DNA of 64,000 nucleotides from Parvimonas micra (GTDB lineage Bacteria; Bacillota; Clostridia; Tissierellales; Peptoniphilaceae): NCBI RefSeq assembly GCF_900637905.1, contig NZ_LR134472.1, positions 806,001 to 870,000 of the forward strand, read 5' to 3'. Shown piece by piece: positions 43,139 to 52,318 of this stretch (position 1 is its first letter; each line of letters starts with the position of its first letter). The notes under the pieces were generated by a model. It saw only the letters and a program-made list of their open reading frames with translations, ran no database searches and was not told where the DNA came from. The position numbers and the translations under genes were made by a program.

Positions 43139-44146
43139 ATGTTTTTTAGAGATTATAAGAATAGTGTAACTTTTTTTAGAAGAAAGTTTGAATTAGGAGA
43201 AGTTTGTACTCATTATGCGCTTCAATCTTTTATAGTTAAATCAAAATATGAGTTACCTTGGACGGGTTCTTCTATTTGTAAAAATAAAAATATGGCAGTT
43301 AGAAAGTTATTGAGTGAAAGTTTTGAAAGACTTGCATTAGGATATAATATGGAGTCTGAAAAGGAAATAAAATTATTGTCTTTTAATGCTGATAATATAA
43401 TTTCTGTAAAAGGGAAGGAAGTTTCATATGGAAGTAAATATGTTTTTGGAAGCATAGATACTACAGGGACAGCTTCAGGAGTCTTTAAATCGGATGATAT
43501 TATCAATAAAGCTATTTTCGAACTTTTAGAAAAGAATGAATTACTGTTATTATGGTATGGATTATTAGCTCAAGAATATAAATTATCTGATGAAGAGCAT
43601 GAAGATTATATGAAATATTTTAATGATTTATATGTTCTAACAGATGAGATTAGAGTGTTTTTTAATAGAAATTTATCTAATGGATTCGGATTCTTTGTTT
43701 TTTTATTTAAAGATAACAAGTTGGTAGGAGCGGGATGTGCTTTTAATTTAGTTTTTAAAAAAGCTTTGTTTTCAGCTATACAAGAAGCATATAACCTTAC
43801 TATAATATATAGAGATACGTCATTTGGGCATTATAAATATTTAACAGATGAAGAACACAAAGAGATACTAAATCATTTGGATCGAATATCTTTAAGCAAA
43901 TACAAGATTGATAATTTTGATGAAAGTAAAAATTTAGAACTTGAAGATTGTAGTGATGATATTTATATTTGTTTTTTGAATAGATGTAAATTTTCATATG
44001 GAAAGACTATAAAAGTGTATTCTAAAAAAATGTATAATTGTTTACCATCAAGATATAATTTTAAAAGATGTGGTGAAAAAGAAATTTTAAAATATTTTAA
44101 AATTGATATTCACAATAATGAAATTCCAGATTGTTGTATTATATAA
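43139..44146 (+). CDS. YcaO-domain protein 1 (cyclodehydratase subunit)
   Basis: The protein has 335 residues. YcaO ATP/Mg motifs are visible: SESFERLALGY (E60, E63, R64), then DTTGTASGVFKSDDIINKAI leading to FELLEKNELLLLW (E128, E131). The second motif carries Lys where Arg is usual (ELLEKN). The C-terminus ends NEIPDCCII and lacks the Pro-rich tail of typical cyclodehydratases. YcaO enzymes phosphorylate the amide backbone to turn Cys/Ser/Thr into azolines. The gene abuts its neighbours in one operon. Confidence 0.85.
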   Translation: MFFRDYKNSVTFFRRKFELGEVCTHYALQSFIVKSKYELPWTGSSICKNKNMAVRKLLSESFERLALGYNMESEKEIKLLSFNADNIISVKGKEVSYGSKYVFGSIDTTGTASGVFKSDDIINKAIFELLEKNELLLLWYGLLAQEYKLSDEEHEDYMKYFNDLYVLTDEIRVFFNRNLSNGFGFFVFLFKDNKLVGAGCAFNLVFKKALFSAIQEAYNLTIIYRDTSFGHYKYLTDEEHKEILNHLDRISLSKYKIDNFDESKNLELEDCSDDIYICFLNRCKFSYGKTIKVYSKKMYNCLPSRYNFKRCGEKEILKYFKIDIHNNEIPDCCII

Positions 44147-44155
44147 GGAGTGTTT

Positions 44156-45172
44156 ATGATTTATAATTTAACTGCAAAAATAAATAATTCAGATAGAAAA
44201 TTTATTGATAAGTTCCATTCGTTTTCTGTAAATAGTAGTATGAATGAGAATATCTCCGGGGGTGCTACTAGACCGTTCTTACGAGAAAGTATTTTAGCTG
44301 GTGTTGGAGAATATTTTGAAAGAGATGCAGTTTTTGCTTTTAATAGAAATTTTGCAAACAAAGAGCGAGTTGGTTGTTTGAATTTATTGACAAAAAAAGT
44401 AAATTATTTTGATATTTGTAATGAAAAATATAAAATATACTTTTCTGACACTTGTGGTTGTGCATGTCATACAAATTCAGATAATTTAGTTAATAATTGT
44501 TTTTCTGAGTTTGTTGAAAGGCAGTCTTTTATGCTAAGATATTTAAGTAAAACAGCTATGTATAAATTAAAATTTGATAAAAATTTATTTGAAAAATTGA
44601 TTCCAAGTGAGTTAAGACACTTAAAGTTTTACAATATTTCGTTAGTTGATTCATATTTTGTAATTTTGTGTATTGGAACTTTGAATAATGATTTTTACAT
44701 TGGGTTGGGTGCCGATTTTAATTTATTTAATGCTATTAAAAATTGTATAAAAGAAGTTATGCAAATGAGTTCATTTTATACTAATAAGAATAAAAATGAT
44801 AATAAAAATTTCAAGAATAGAGATAGAGAATTTAAAGACTATATCGATTATTTTATGGAGTTAGATTCTAAAAGATTAGAAAAAGCATATTTATTTTTAG
44901 ATAGGTTTGAAGAAAAAGCTGTGGATAAAAATTTGTTATATAATTGTTACGATATTAACGATACTTTAAGCGAACTTTATGATAAGTATAAGATAGAACC
45001 ATATTTGTTTTTTATGGAAAATATGTATAATTTTAAAATAGCAAAAATAGTAGATTTTAATTGGTTTCCAACTTTGTTACCAAAGACAATTTCAGAAGAG
45101 AAGATTAAAAATATTGAAAAAATTACAGGATTAACAATTGACAGGAAGTGCAATTTTATTCCGTTTCCTTAA
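44156..45172 (+). CDS. YcaO-domain protein 2 (cyclodehydratase subunit)
   Basis: The protein has 338 residues; ATG 44156 is chosen over GTG 44150, which touches the AAGGAG. First motif RESILAGVGEYFERDA (E52, E55, R56); second motif NNCFSEFVERQSF (E118, E121, R122). It ends in IPFP, resembling the C-terminal Pro-x-Pro motif of active TOMM YcaO proteins. It is distantly related to YcaO-1, so the pair is an old duplication or two separate recruitments. It is probably the more canonical catalyst. Confidence 0.85.
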   Translation: MIYNLTAKINNSDRKFIDKFHSFSVNSSMNENISGGATRPFLRESILAGVGEYFERDAVFAFNRNFANKERVGCLNLLTKKVNYFDICNEKYKIYFSDTCGCACHTNSDNLVNNCFSEFVERQSFMLRYLSKTAMYKLKFDKNLFEKLIPSELRHLKFYNISLVDSYFVILCIGTLNNDFYIGLGADFNLFNAIKNCIKEVMQMSSFYTNKNKNDNKNFKNRDREFKDYIDYFMELDSKRLEKAYLFLDRFEEKAVDKNLLYNCYDINDTLSELYDKYKIEPYLFFMENMYNFKIAKIVDFNWFPTLLPKTISEEKIKNIEKITGLTIDRKCNFIPFP

Positions 45173-45183
45173 GGGGTGTAAAT

Positions 45184-46083
45184 ATGAATGTAATACATAA
45201 TAACTGGAAAAGTTCAAATTTTACTAAGGATGGAGCAGAGGTTTGCATAGGGAATAGGATGGTACACCTACAGGGTGAAAATTATAGTAGATATATGTAT
45301 CCATTGTTTAATGAATTTACATATGTTAATTCTGTAGATAGGCTATATAATATACTCTTGACTAGAATATCTGAAGATGTATCCTTCGAAAATTTTATTG
45401 ATATAATTAATAAACTTTTAGAACACAAAATTTTAATTTTAGTTGAAGATAAAAAAATTTTAGAATCCCAAAATAGTATGAATATTTCAATATTTGATTT
45501 TTCTTATAGTGGGGTGGCTGAGAAAATTTCTGAAATAAGTTCTTTAAAAAGTGATTTATATGTTTCAAGCGACTTTTTGATAAAAGATAGAACAAAGTTA
45601 AAAGAATTAGATTTTTATAATCTAAAAAGTGAAATAAAAAAAGTAAAAAACAACGAAATTGTTTTATGTATTATAAATAGAAATAATTTTAGTTTGTTAA
45701 AAGTGATTTGCGATTTAGATTTAACAGGTAATGAATGTATTATACCGGTATTTGTTGATTCAAATGTTTTAGTTATAGGATCTATTATTTCAAAAGAGAT
45801 GGAATTTTTAGAAAAACAATCTTTGTGTTATCAGTTTGAAAGTATTTGTAGAAGATATATTTTTAATCGAACATATTTTGAGTGTAATGAAGATTTTTTG
45901 ATTTCTAGTATAGGACTATTGGATAAAGAATTAAAAGAGATAGCTAAAATTTTAAATGGTAATGTTGGTTTTTCAAAAATTTATAATAATGCAGTTATTT
46001 ATAATCACAATACAGGCAATTTATATTATGAAAAATTATTAAAATACAAATTTGAACTTGAAAGGATATTAAGATATGAATAG
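45184..46083 (+). CDS. E1/ThiF-like partner protein, copy 2 (cysteine motif lost)
   Basis: The protein has 299 residues; ATG 45184 follows AAGGGGTG. The N-terminal about 90 residues look like a winged-helix leader-binding domain (NSVDRLYNILLTRISED ... IDIINKLLEHKILILVED). The remainder follows the E1-like pattern: EIVLCIINRNNFSLLKVICD, then NECIIPVFVDSNVLVIGSII. Where active-type partners have CxxC, this one has EKQSLCYQFESICRR, so the zinc motif appears eroded. It overlaps the SagB-like gene by 8 bp. A structural or leader-binding role is inferred. Confidence 0.65.
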   Translation: MNVIHNNWKSSNFTKDGAEVCIGNRMVHLQGENYSRYMYPLFNEFTYVNSVDRLYNILLTRISEDVSFENFIDIINKLLEHKILILVEDKKILESQNSMNISIFDFSYSGVAEKISEISSLKSDLYVSSDFLIKDRTKLKELDFYNLKSEIKKVKNNEIVLCIINRNNFSLLKVICDLDLTGNECIIPVFVDSNVLVIGSIISKEMEFLEKQSLCYQFESICRRYIFNRTYFECNEDFLISSIGLLDKELKEIAKILNGNVGFSKIYNNAVIYNHNTGNLYYEKLLKYKFELERILRYE

Positions 46084-46888
46084 TTTAAAAAATTCTTGTA
46101 TTAACTATGACGAGAAGACTTTGCATGAAATTTTCCATGAAAATACCGCTTTGTCAAAAGAAAATATAGGGGTATTTTCTCATTATATAGGTACAGCTAT
46201 GGAAAGCGGAAATGTAAAGATGATAAAAGATTATAAGAACTTTTCTAATTATGAAAGAATTGATATCTCCAACTATTGCAATAGGGGTATTGATGAAGTT
46301 AAATTGGTAGATGTGCTTTTAAATCGAAGAAGTTGTAGAAGTTTTAATGGTGATTCTATACCATTTAATGATTTTGCAACAATATTAAAATATTCTTGTT
46401 GTGCTTCTTATAAAAAAGATGGATTTTATTTTTTTACATATCCAATTTCCGGAGGAATAGATTCGCTTTATTTCATAATTATCGTTAATAACGTTGAAGG
46501 GCTTGATAGTGGGATTTATATTTTCAACAGTATTGATTGTGAACTTATTTTATTGTCCCAAGGTTTTGAGTATACAGAATATGAGAAAATTACAGCCTCT
46601 TTTTCGTTATCAGAGAATAGTTGTTTTTCCATTCATATTATGGCTAATACTGAAATCAAATGCTTTAAGTATCAAGATAGAGGCTATAGATTTTTAAATT
46701 TAGAAGCTGGACACGTTGCTCAAAGTCTTTGTTTAGTTGCTGAGGGAGTTGAAGTTGGCTCTGTTGCATCAGGTGGTTTTTTAGATTTAGACTTTTTAGA
46801 TTTCTTGAAGTCTAGGAATATTAAAGATTCATTTTTTGATAATGGAATATTATTATATGAAATATTTTTTGGAAAATATGATTTTTAG
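46076..46888 (+). CDS. SagB-type dehydrogenase (nitroreductase family)
   Basis: The protein has 270 residues. Motifs of the SagB/ThcOx group are clear: R84-R-S-C-R88-S-F (FMN-binding arginines), YPISGGIDSLYFIIIV in place of the usual P-S-A/G-G-x-x-P segment, GIYIFN, and YRFLNLEAGHVAQSLCLVAEG near the C-terminus. It oxidises azolines to azoles with FMN. The start overlaps the E1-like copy 2 gene. Its presence argues that at least one product is aromatised. Confidence 0.88.
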   Translation: MNSLKNSCINYDEKTLHEIFHENTALSKENIGVFSHYIGTAMESGNVKMIKDYKNFSNYERIDISNYCNRGIDEVKLVDVLLNRRSCRSFNGDSIPFNDFATILKYSCCASYKKDGFYFFTYPISGGIDSLYFIIIVNNVEGLDSGIYIFNSIDCELILLSQGFEYTEYEKITASFSLSENSCFSIHIMANTEIKCFKYQDRGYRFLNLEAGHVAQSLCLVAEGVEVGSVASGGFLDLDFLDFLKSRNIKDSFFDNGILLYEIFFGKYDF

Positions 46889-46897
46889 GAGGAAGTT

Positions 46898-47605
46898 ATG
46901 AGTGTTAAGACAAAAAATTTTATTGTATCATTATTGATATCATTGGTATACTTTTTAGGAATTTCAAGATTTTCCACACTAGCAAATAAGTATTTAAAAT
47001 CAGAGTTTGTACTTAAAAACATATCAAATATAAATATTGTTTTAAGTTTGATTTTTGCGGTTTTAATATATTTGCTTTGTAAAAAATTCCCAACAAATTC
47101 AATATCCAAAGATAGTAAAAAGGAACCTTTAGTAAAATCTATTTTAATTGGGGCCTGTTCAGGTATAGCTTTACTGGTTGTAATTCAAATTGTATATAAG
47201 GTTTTAGGGTTTTTGGGATATCCTTATGATATGACTGGAGAATTTATTAGGATTAAAAATGTAGTTTCAAATAATAAAATAGCCTTGATAAATTTGGTAT
47301 TTATCATTCCTTTTGTAACTGAAATAGTTTATAGAAATGTAGTATTTGGTTACTTATATGATTTATATGAAGGTGGATACAAATTTGTTAGATTATTTAC
47401 ACCGGCTTGTTTATCGGGAATTTTATTTGCACTTATAAATGTAAAACATGCGCTTCCCATAGTAGTAGAGGCGGTGATTATCTCGTTGACTTTTGGATAT
47501 GTTTATTTAAAGACAAAAAGAATAGAAAGCGCAATAATTGGACATATCGTATTTAGTACAGGTATTGTAATACTTTCATTTATCGTAAAGACAAGCGTTT
47601 TATAA
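46898..47605 (+). CDS. CPBP-family membrane protein 3 with degraded catalytic motifs
   Basis: The protein has 235 residues and six to seven membrane helices. It shares FGYLYDLYEGGYKFVRLFTP and YLKTKRIESA with the other two CPBP proteins. The first motif is TEIVYRN instead of EExxxR (Thr141, E142, R146), the second reads FALINVKH, shifting the His, and the third is HIVFSTG without Asn/Asp. It is probably not a protease; an immunity role is a reasonable guess. It is the last gene of the cluster. ATG 46898 follows GGAGG. Confidence 0.78.
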   Translation: MSVKTKNFIVSLLISLVYFLGISRFSTLANKYLKSEFVLKNISNINIVLSLIFAVLIYLLCKKFPTNSISKDSKKEPLVKSILIGACSGIALLVVIQIVYKVLGFLGYPYDMTGEFIRIKNVVSNNKIALINLVFIIPFVTEIVYRNVVFGYLYDLYEGGYKFVRLFTPACLSGILFALINVKHALPIVVEAVIISLTFGYVYLKTKRIESAIIGHIVFSTGIVILSFIVKTSVL

Positions 47606-48319
47606 AATAGAAAACTAATAAAAAAGCATCTTATAATTAAATTGGTTTATAATTATAGAAAAATTTTGTACATTTATAAATTTGTGTTAATTAGAAGATG
47701 TCTTTTTTATTGTGTAATAACAAAGTTCTCAAGCATTATTCGGTGTAAAACAAGAGTTAATGGTAGAAAGCACATAATTTTTATAAAAATTTAAGAAACG
47801 AATTTCATTTTATTTTTTGTTTCGGGTTAAAATTTTTAGATTTTACCTCGATTGGCTTTTTACAAGTTGTAAAATTATTCAAAATGATTTTTATTTTTGT
47901 AACAGATTAAATTGATATAAATTATTTGATGCTCAAGGGGATAATATGACAAAGTTGTGTTATTAAAGAGACTGTAATAAATAAAAGGAGAATTATGTTT
48001 TTTCTAAAAAATATAAAAAATGAATAAATATGCACTATTAAAATAGCTCATCATTTTGAACAATGAACTTTAAAAATGTTTTCAAGACACTTGATTATTC
48101 ATTTTAAATATTGTATAATTATAATTGAATTTATAACATAGATACATTTATTGACAAAAATTGATTTAATCTTAAGTTGATTTTTGTTTTATAAGGAATT
48201 ATTTTTTAAATTTTTTATTCCTTTTCACTTTGATTTTTTATAAATATAGAGAGCTTTAAAATGTGTTTATGAATTTATAGAGAATAATACCAAAACACAA
48301 AGTTAGGGGGAGAGAATCT
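47606..48319. other. AT-rich intergenic region between the TOMM cluster and opp operon
   Basis: No gene of normal size. AAAAAGCATCTTAT ... AGAAGATGTCTTTTTTATTG (about 47619-47711) resembles a loose terminator, and a decayed family A fragment (TTTTTATTGTGTAATAACAAAGTTCTC) follows to about 47732. Two tiny ORFs with good ribosome binding sites occur: MTKLCY from ATG 47946 (AGGGGATAAT) and a 10-codon MFFLKNIKNE at 47995-48027 (AAAAGGAG). They may be leader peptides or chance. An AAGGAAT/ATTCCTT hairpin lies near 48194-48227, upstream of oppD. Confidence 0.4.
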
Positions 48320-49324
48320 ATGGATCAAAAAGAATTACTTTTGGAAATTAAAGATTTACACACAAGTTTTAGAATCCGTGATGAATATTTTGACGCAGTA
48401 GATGGCGTTGATATGAAATTATTCTCTGATGAAATACTAGCTATAGTAGGAGAAAGTGGTTGTGGTAAATCGACTTTGGCTACTACTATTATGGGTTTAC
48501 ATAATCCGAATTATACTCGTTCAACAGGAGAAATTTGGTTTGAAGGGAAAAATTTAGTAGGTTTGTCAGAAAAAGAATTTAATGAAATTAGAGGAGAAGG
48601 TATTGGAATGATTTTCCAAGATCCGCTTTCATCTTTAAATCCTTTGCAAAGAATAGGAAAACAAATCGAGGAAGGTTTGATTTATCATACAAAAATGAAT
48701 GCTGAAGAAAGAAAAGCAAGAGTTTTGGAATTGATTGAACAAGTTGGTATTCCTAATCCTCCTCGTGTTGCAAGACAATATCCGCATGAATTGTCAGGTG
48801 GTATGAGACAAAGAGTTATCATTGCAATTGCTCTTGCTTGTAAACCTAAGATTATTATAGCGGACGAACCGACAACTGCACTTGATGTAACAATTCAAGC
48901 ACAAATCTTAGACCTTTTGGTTGAAATTCAAAAGGAAATCAATGCCGGAATTATTTTAATTACTCATGATTTAGGAGTTGTTGCTCAGCTTGCAGACAGA
49001 GTTTGTGTAATGTATGCCGGACAAATAGTTGAAGAAGCACCTGTTTTAGAGTTATTTACAAACGCAAAACATCCTTACACTAGGAGTTTGTTGAACAGTA
49101 TTCCTCAAATGGATGCAGATGATGAAGATTTGTACGTTATACAAGGTATGGTTCCTTCACTTAAAAACTTACCAAGACAAGGTTGTAGGTTTAAAGCCAG
49201 AATTCCTTGGATAAGTGATGAAGAACATGAAGAAAATCCTACAATGCATGAAGTTGAACCTGGACATTTCGTAAGATGTACTTGTTATAAGAATTTTCAT
49301 TTTGATGAAAAGGAGGGTAATTAA
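48320..49324 (+). CDS. oppD: Oligopeptide/dipeptide ABC transporter ATPase (OppD/DppD)
   Basis: The protein has 334 residues. Walker A GESGCGKST (about 44-52), signature ELSGGMRQRVIIA, Walker B IIIADEPTTALD and the C-terminal oligo_HPY extension HPYTRSLLNSIPQ. The last 50 residues hold cysteines (GCRF ... VRCTCYKNF) typical of DppD. AGGGGGAG precedes ATG. It overlaps oppF by one base. Confidence 0.93.
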   Translation: MDQKELLLEIKDLHTSFRIRDEYFDAVDGVDMKLFSDEILAIVGESGCGKSTLATTIMGLHNPNYTRSTGEIWFEGKNLVGLSEKEFNEIRGEGIGMIFQDPLSSLNPLQRIGKQIEEGLIYHTKMNAEERKARVLELIEQVGIPNPPRVARQYPHELSGGMRQRVIIAIALACKPKIIIADEPTTALDVTIQAQILDLLVEIQKEINAGIILITHDLGVVAQLADRVCVMYAGQIVEEAPVLELFTNAKHPYTRSLLNSIPQMDADDEDLYVIQGMVPSLKNLPRQGCRFKARIPWISDEEHEENPTMHEVEPGHFVRCTCYKNFHFDEKEGN

Positions 49325-50259
49325 TGAGCTTTTTAGAAATTAAAGACCTAAAGGTTCACTATCCTATAAGAGGAGGCTTTTTCAATAAGATAATCGATCA
49401 TGTTTTAGCTGTTGACGGTGTAGATATGGTTATTGAAAAAGGAAAAACTTATGGACTTATAGGAGAGAGTGGTAGTGGTAAGAGTACTATCGGGAAAGCC
49501 ATAATTGGTCTTGAAAAGATTACTAGTGGAGAAGTTATTTTTGACGGAAAAACTCTTACTAAGAAAATGGTAAGAAAAGACAAAGAGTTTACAAGAGATG
49601 TTCAAATGATTTTCCAAGATAATATGGCGAGTTTGGACCCTAAGAAGAGAGTTATCGACATAATTGCTGAACCTCTAAGAAACTTTGAAAAAATGACTGT
49701 AACAGAAGAAAGAAAAAGAGTTTTAGAACTTTTAGATATAGTTGGTATGCCGGGAGATGCACTATATAAATATTCATTTGAATTTTCCGGTGGTCAAAGA
49801 CAAAGAATCGGTGTTGCAAGAGCTATAAGTTTAAATCCTAGACTTATCATAGCGGATGAACCGGTTTCTGCTCTTGACCTTTCAGTTCAAGCACAAGTTT
49901 TGAACTTTATGAAAAAAATTCAAAAAGATATGGGATTGTCATACCTTTTCATTTCTCATGACCTTGGAGTTGTAAAGCATATGTGTGATTACATAAATAT
50001 TATGTACAGGGGAAGACTTGTTGAAAGAGGAACAGAAGAAGACATTTACAAAGATCCGCAACATATTTATACTAAGAGATTGATTGCAGCCATTCCGGAA
50101 ACAGATCCTAGATTAAAAGAGCAATTAATTGCAAACAGAATAAAGGTGGAACAAGAGTATAAAGAATTAGAAAAAGATTATTACGATGAAAAAGGAAAAG
50201 TATTTGATTTGATTAAACTTACAGATACTCACTATGTAGCAAAAAAGGAGGGAAAATAG
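49324..50259 (+). CDS. oppF: Oligopeptide/dipeptide ABC transporter ATPase (OppF/DppF)
   Basis: The protein has 311 residues. Walker A GESGSGKST (about 48-56), QMIFQDNMASLDPKKRV, signature FSGGQRQRIGVARA, Walker B LIIADEPVSALD and the C-terminal IYTKRLIAAIPETDP segment. It forms the ATPase pair with OppD. It ends 1 bp before oppB. Confidence 0.93.
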   Translation: MSFLEIKDLKVHYPIRGGFFNKIIDHVLAVDGVDMVIEKGKTYGLIGESGSGKSTIGKAIIGLEKITSGEVIFDGKTLTKKMVRKDKEFTRDVQMIFQDNMASLDPKKRVIDIIAEPLRNFEKMTVTEERKRVLELLDIVGMPGDALYKYSFEFSGGQRQRIGVARAISLNPRLIIADEPVSALDLSVQAQVLNFMKKIQKDMGLSYLFISHDLGVVKHMCDYINIMYRGRLVERGTEEDIYKDPQHIYTKRLIAAIPETDPRLKEQLIANRIKVEQEYKELEKDYYDEKGKVFDLIKLTDTHYVAKKEGK

Positions 50260-50260
50260 T

Positions 50261-51217
50261 ATGTGGAAAACCGTGTTAAGAAGATTCCTTCTGATGATAC
50301 CTCAACTAATAATATTAAGTATTCTTGTATTTATTTTGGCTAAATTAATGCCTGGTGATCCTTTCACAGGGCAAATTACACCAACGACTGATCCTAATCA
50401 GATAGAAGCGTTGAGAAGAAAATTTGGTTTTTATGATCCTTGGTACCAACAATACTGGAGATGGATTACAAATATGTTTAATGGTGATTTTGGAACAAGT
50501 TATGGATATAAGATGCCGGTATCTACACTTTTAGGACAAAGAGTTGGAAATACATTTTGGTTATCACTACTTTGTGTAACATTTTTATATGCAGCAGCAC
50601 TACCTCTTGGTATTTTCTCAGGTAGATATAGTGGAAGTAAGTTCGATAAAGCTGTTACATTATACAACTTTGTAACTTATGCTATTCCGGGCTTTATTTT
50701 CTACTTGCTTATGATTTTGTTGTTCGCTTACACATTGCATTGGTTCCCTGCATCAGATTCTGTTGATCCGGGTGTTACGGGATTTGCTTATGTTATAAGT
50801 AGGTTAAGACATATGATATTACCAGCATTATGTTATACTTTGATAGCTACAACAGCGATAGTTCAATATTTGAGAAATGAAGTTATAGATGCTAAAGGTT
50901 CGGACTATGTAAGAACTGCAAGAAGTAAGGGAGTACCTATTGATAAGGTTTATACACATCATATCTTTAGAAATTCTCTTTTACCGATAGCCGCATTCTT
51001 CGGTTTCACATTAACAGGACTTATTTCAGGTTCAGTATTTATGGAAACAATCTTTGGTTATCCTGGAATGGGAAAATTATTTATAGAAGCTATACAATCA
51101 AGAGATTATTCAGTATTGACAGCATTGATTATGATTTTTGGATTTATGACTTTGCTTGGAAGTTTGTTATCAGATATCATTATGAGTATAGTTGATCCAA
51201 GAATAAGAATAGAGTAG
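50261..51217 (+). CDS. oppB: Oligopeptide/dipeptide ABC transporter permease (OppB/DppB)
   Basis: The protein has 318 residues and six membrane helices. It begins MWKTVLRRFLLMIPQLIILS and has PGDPF, the GDFGTSYGYKMPV periplasmic segment and the EAA loop DYVRTARSKGVPIDKVYTHH (about 222-241). It forms the channel with OppC. The gene is intact. Confidence 0.93.
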   Translation: MWKTVLRRFLLMIPQLIILSILVFILAKLMPGDPFTGQITPTTDPNQIEALRRKFGFYDPWYQQYWRWITNMFNGDFGTSYGYKMPVSTLLGQRVGNTFWLSLLCVTFLYAAALPLGIFSGRYSGSKFDKAVTLYNFVTYAIPGFIFYLLMILLFAYTLHWFPASDSVDPGVTGFAYVISRLRHMILPALCYTLIATTAIVQYLRNEVIDAKGSDYVRTARSKGVPIDKVYTHHIFRNSLLPIAAFFGFTLTGLISGSVFMETIFGYPGMGKLFIEAIQSRDYSVLTALIMIFGFMTLLGSLLSDIIMSIVDPRIRIE

Positions 51218-51233
51218 TAGGAGGAGTGATAAA

Positions 51234-52148
51234 ATGAGTAAGAAAAAAGAAATGGAAAAAGATGCTTCCCTACATAATCAAGAAATTACGCCAAGTGCTT
51301 TTCATGTAATCGTTAGGGAATTTAGAAAAGATAAATTAGCGACATTTTCACTTGCAGTATTGACAATAATAATATTGACAGTATTTATAGGAAGTTTGTT
51401 CTTCGACGTAGAAGAAGTAATGAAAGTAAATCTGATGGATTCATTTTTAAGACCGGGAGAAGAAGGATATCTTTTAGGAACTGACCAAGCGGGAAGGCCT
51501 CTTTTGGGACAACTTTTCATCGGAACAAGAAATTCAATCCTTATAGGTGCATCAGTAACGATTTTAACTAATATAATAGGGATTATTGTCGGTTTGATTA
51601 TCGGATATTATGGCGGTATCGTAGATAACATCATCATGAGAATTATAGACTTTATTCAAGTATTGCCTATCCTTATGCTTATCATAGTATTCGTAACATT
51701 AGTACCTTCATACAATATGGTTACATTCGTATTTATAATGAGTGTATTCTATTGGGTAGGTATTGCGAGACTTGTAAGATCAAAAGCTCTTTCAGAAGGA
51801 AGACGTGATTATGTAAGTGCATCTAAGACAATGGGAACACCTTCTTGGAAGATAATGTTTAGAGGAATCTTACCTAATATCAGCTCAATTCTTATAATTA
51901 GTGCTATTTTGGATTTAGCCGGTAATATGGGAATTGAAATCGGACTTACATTCCTTGGATTCGGTTTACCACCTGGGGTACCTTCACTTGGAACTCTTAT
52001 CAACAAGGCGTTAGACCCTACAATCTTAAGAGATAGAATGTATATCTGGTTCCCTGCATCAATGTTAGTACTTGTTCTAATGCTTTCAATTAACTATGCG
52101 GGACAAGCATTAAGAAGAGCATCAGATGCAAAACAAAGACTAGGTTAG
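51234..52148 (+). CDS. oppC: Oligopeptide/dipeptide ABC transporter permease (OppC/DppC)
   Basis: The protein has 304 residues. It has an N-terminal oppC_N region (FRKDKLATFSLAVLTIIILTVFIG), LLGTDQAGRPLLGQLFIGTRNS and the EAA loop DYVSASKTMGTPSWKIMFRG. It ends the operon and is followed by a terminator. No substrate-binding OppA is present in this operon or elsewhere in the window, so a binding protein must come from another locus. Confidence 0.93.
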   Translation: MSKKKEMEKDASLHNQEITPSAFHVIVREFRKDKLATFSLAVLTIIILTVFIGSLFFDVEEVMKVNLMDSFLRPGEEGYLLGTDQAGRPLLGQLFIGTRNSILIGASVTILTNIIGIIVGLIIGYYGGIVDNIIMRIIDFIQVLPILMLIIVFVTLVPSYNMVTFVFIMSVFYWVGIARLVRSKALSEGRRDYVSASKTMGTPSWKIMFRGILPNISSILIISAILDLAGNMGIEIGLTFLGFGLPPGVPSLGTLINKALDPTILRDRMYIWFPASMLVLVLMLSINYAGQALRRASDAKQRLG

Positions 52149-52172
52149 AAATAATTTAATATTTATAAAATT

Positions 52173-52202
52173 AAGCGTAGGTATTTTTGCCTACGCTTTT
52201 TT
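52173..52202 (+). terminator. Intrinsic terminator of the opp operon
   Basis: AAGCGTAGG (52173-52181) pairs perfectly with CCTACGCTT (52190-52198), then T-run. Confidence 0.92.
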
Positions 52203-52318
52203 GTGCAATAATAAATTTTGAGGATTTTTGTCTAATATTTATTGTCTGATATAAATACCTTAGAGAAAAGCACCTTAAAATATCATAAATTTTTATTGCA
52301 AAAAAGTTTAAAAATATG

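Noticed and set aside
37487-47605. Thiopeptide or lanthipeptide interpretation of the cluster
   Set aside because: No LanB-like dehydratase, pyridine synthase or LanC-like gene is present; the precursors have few Ser/Thr in the core.
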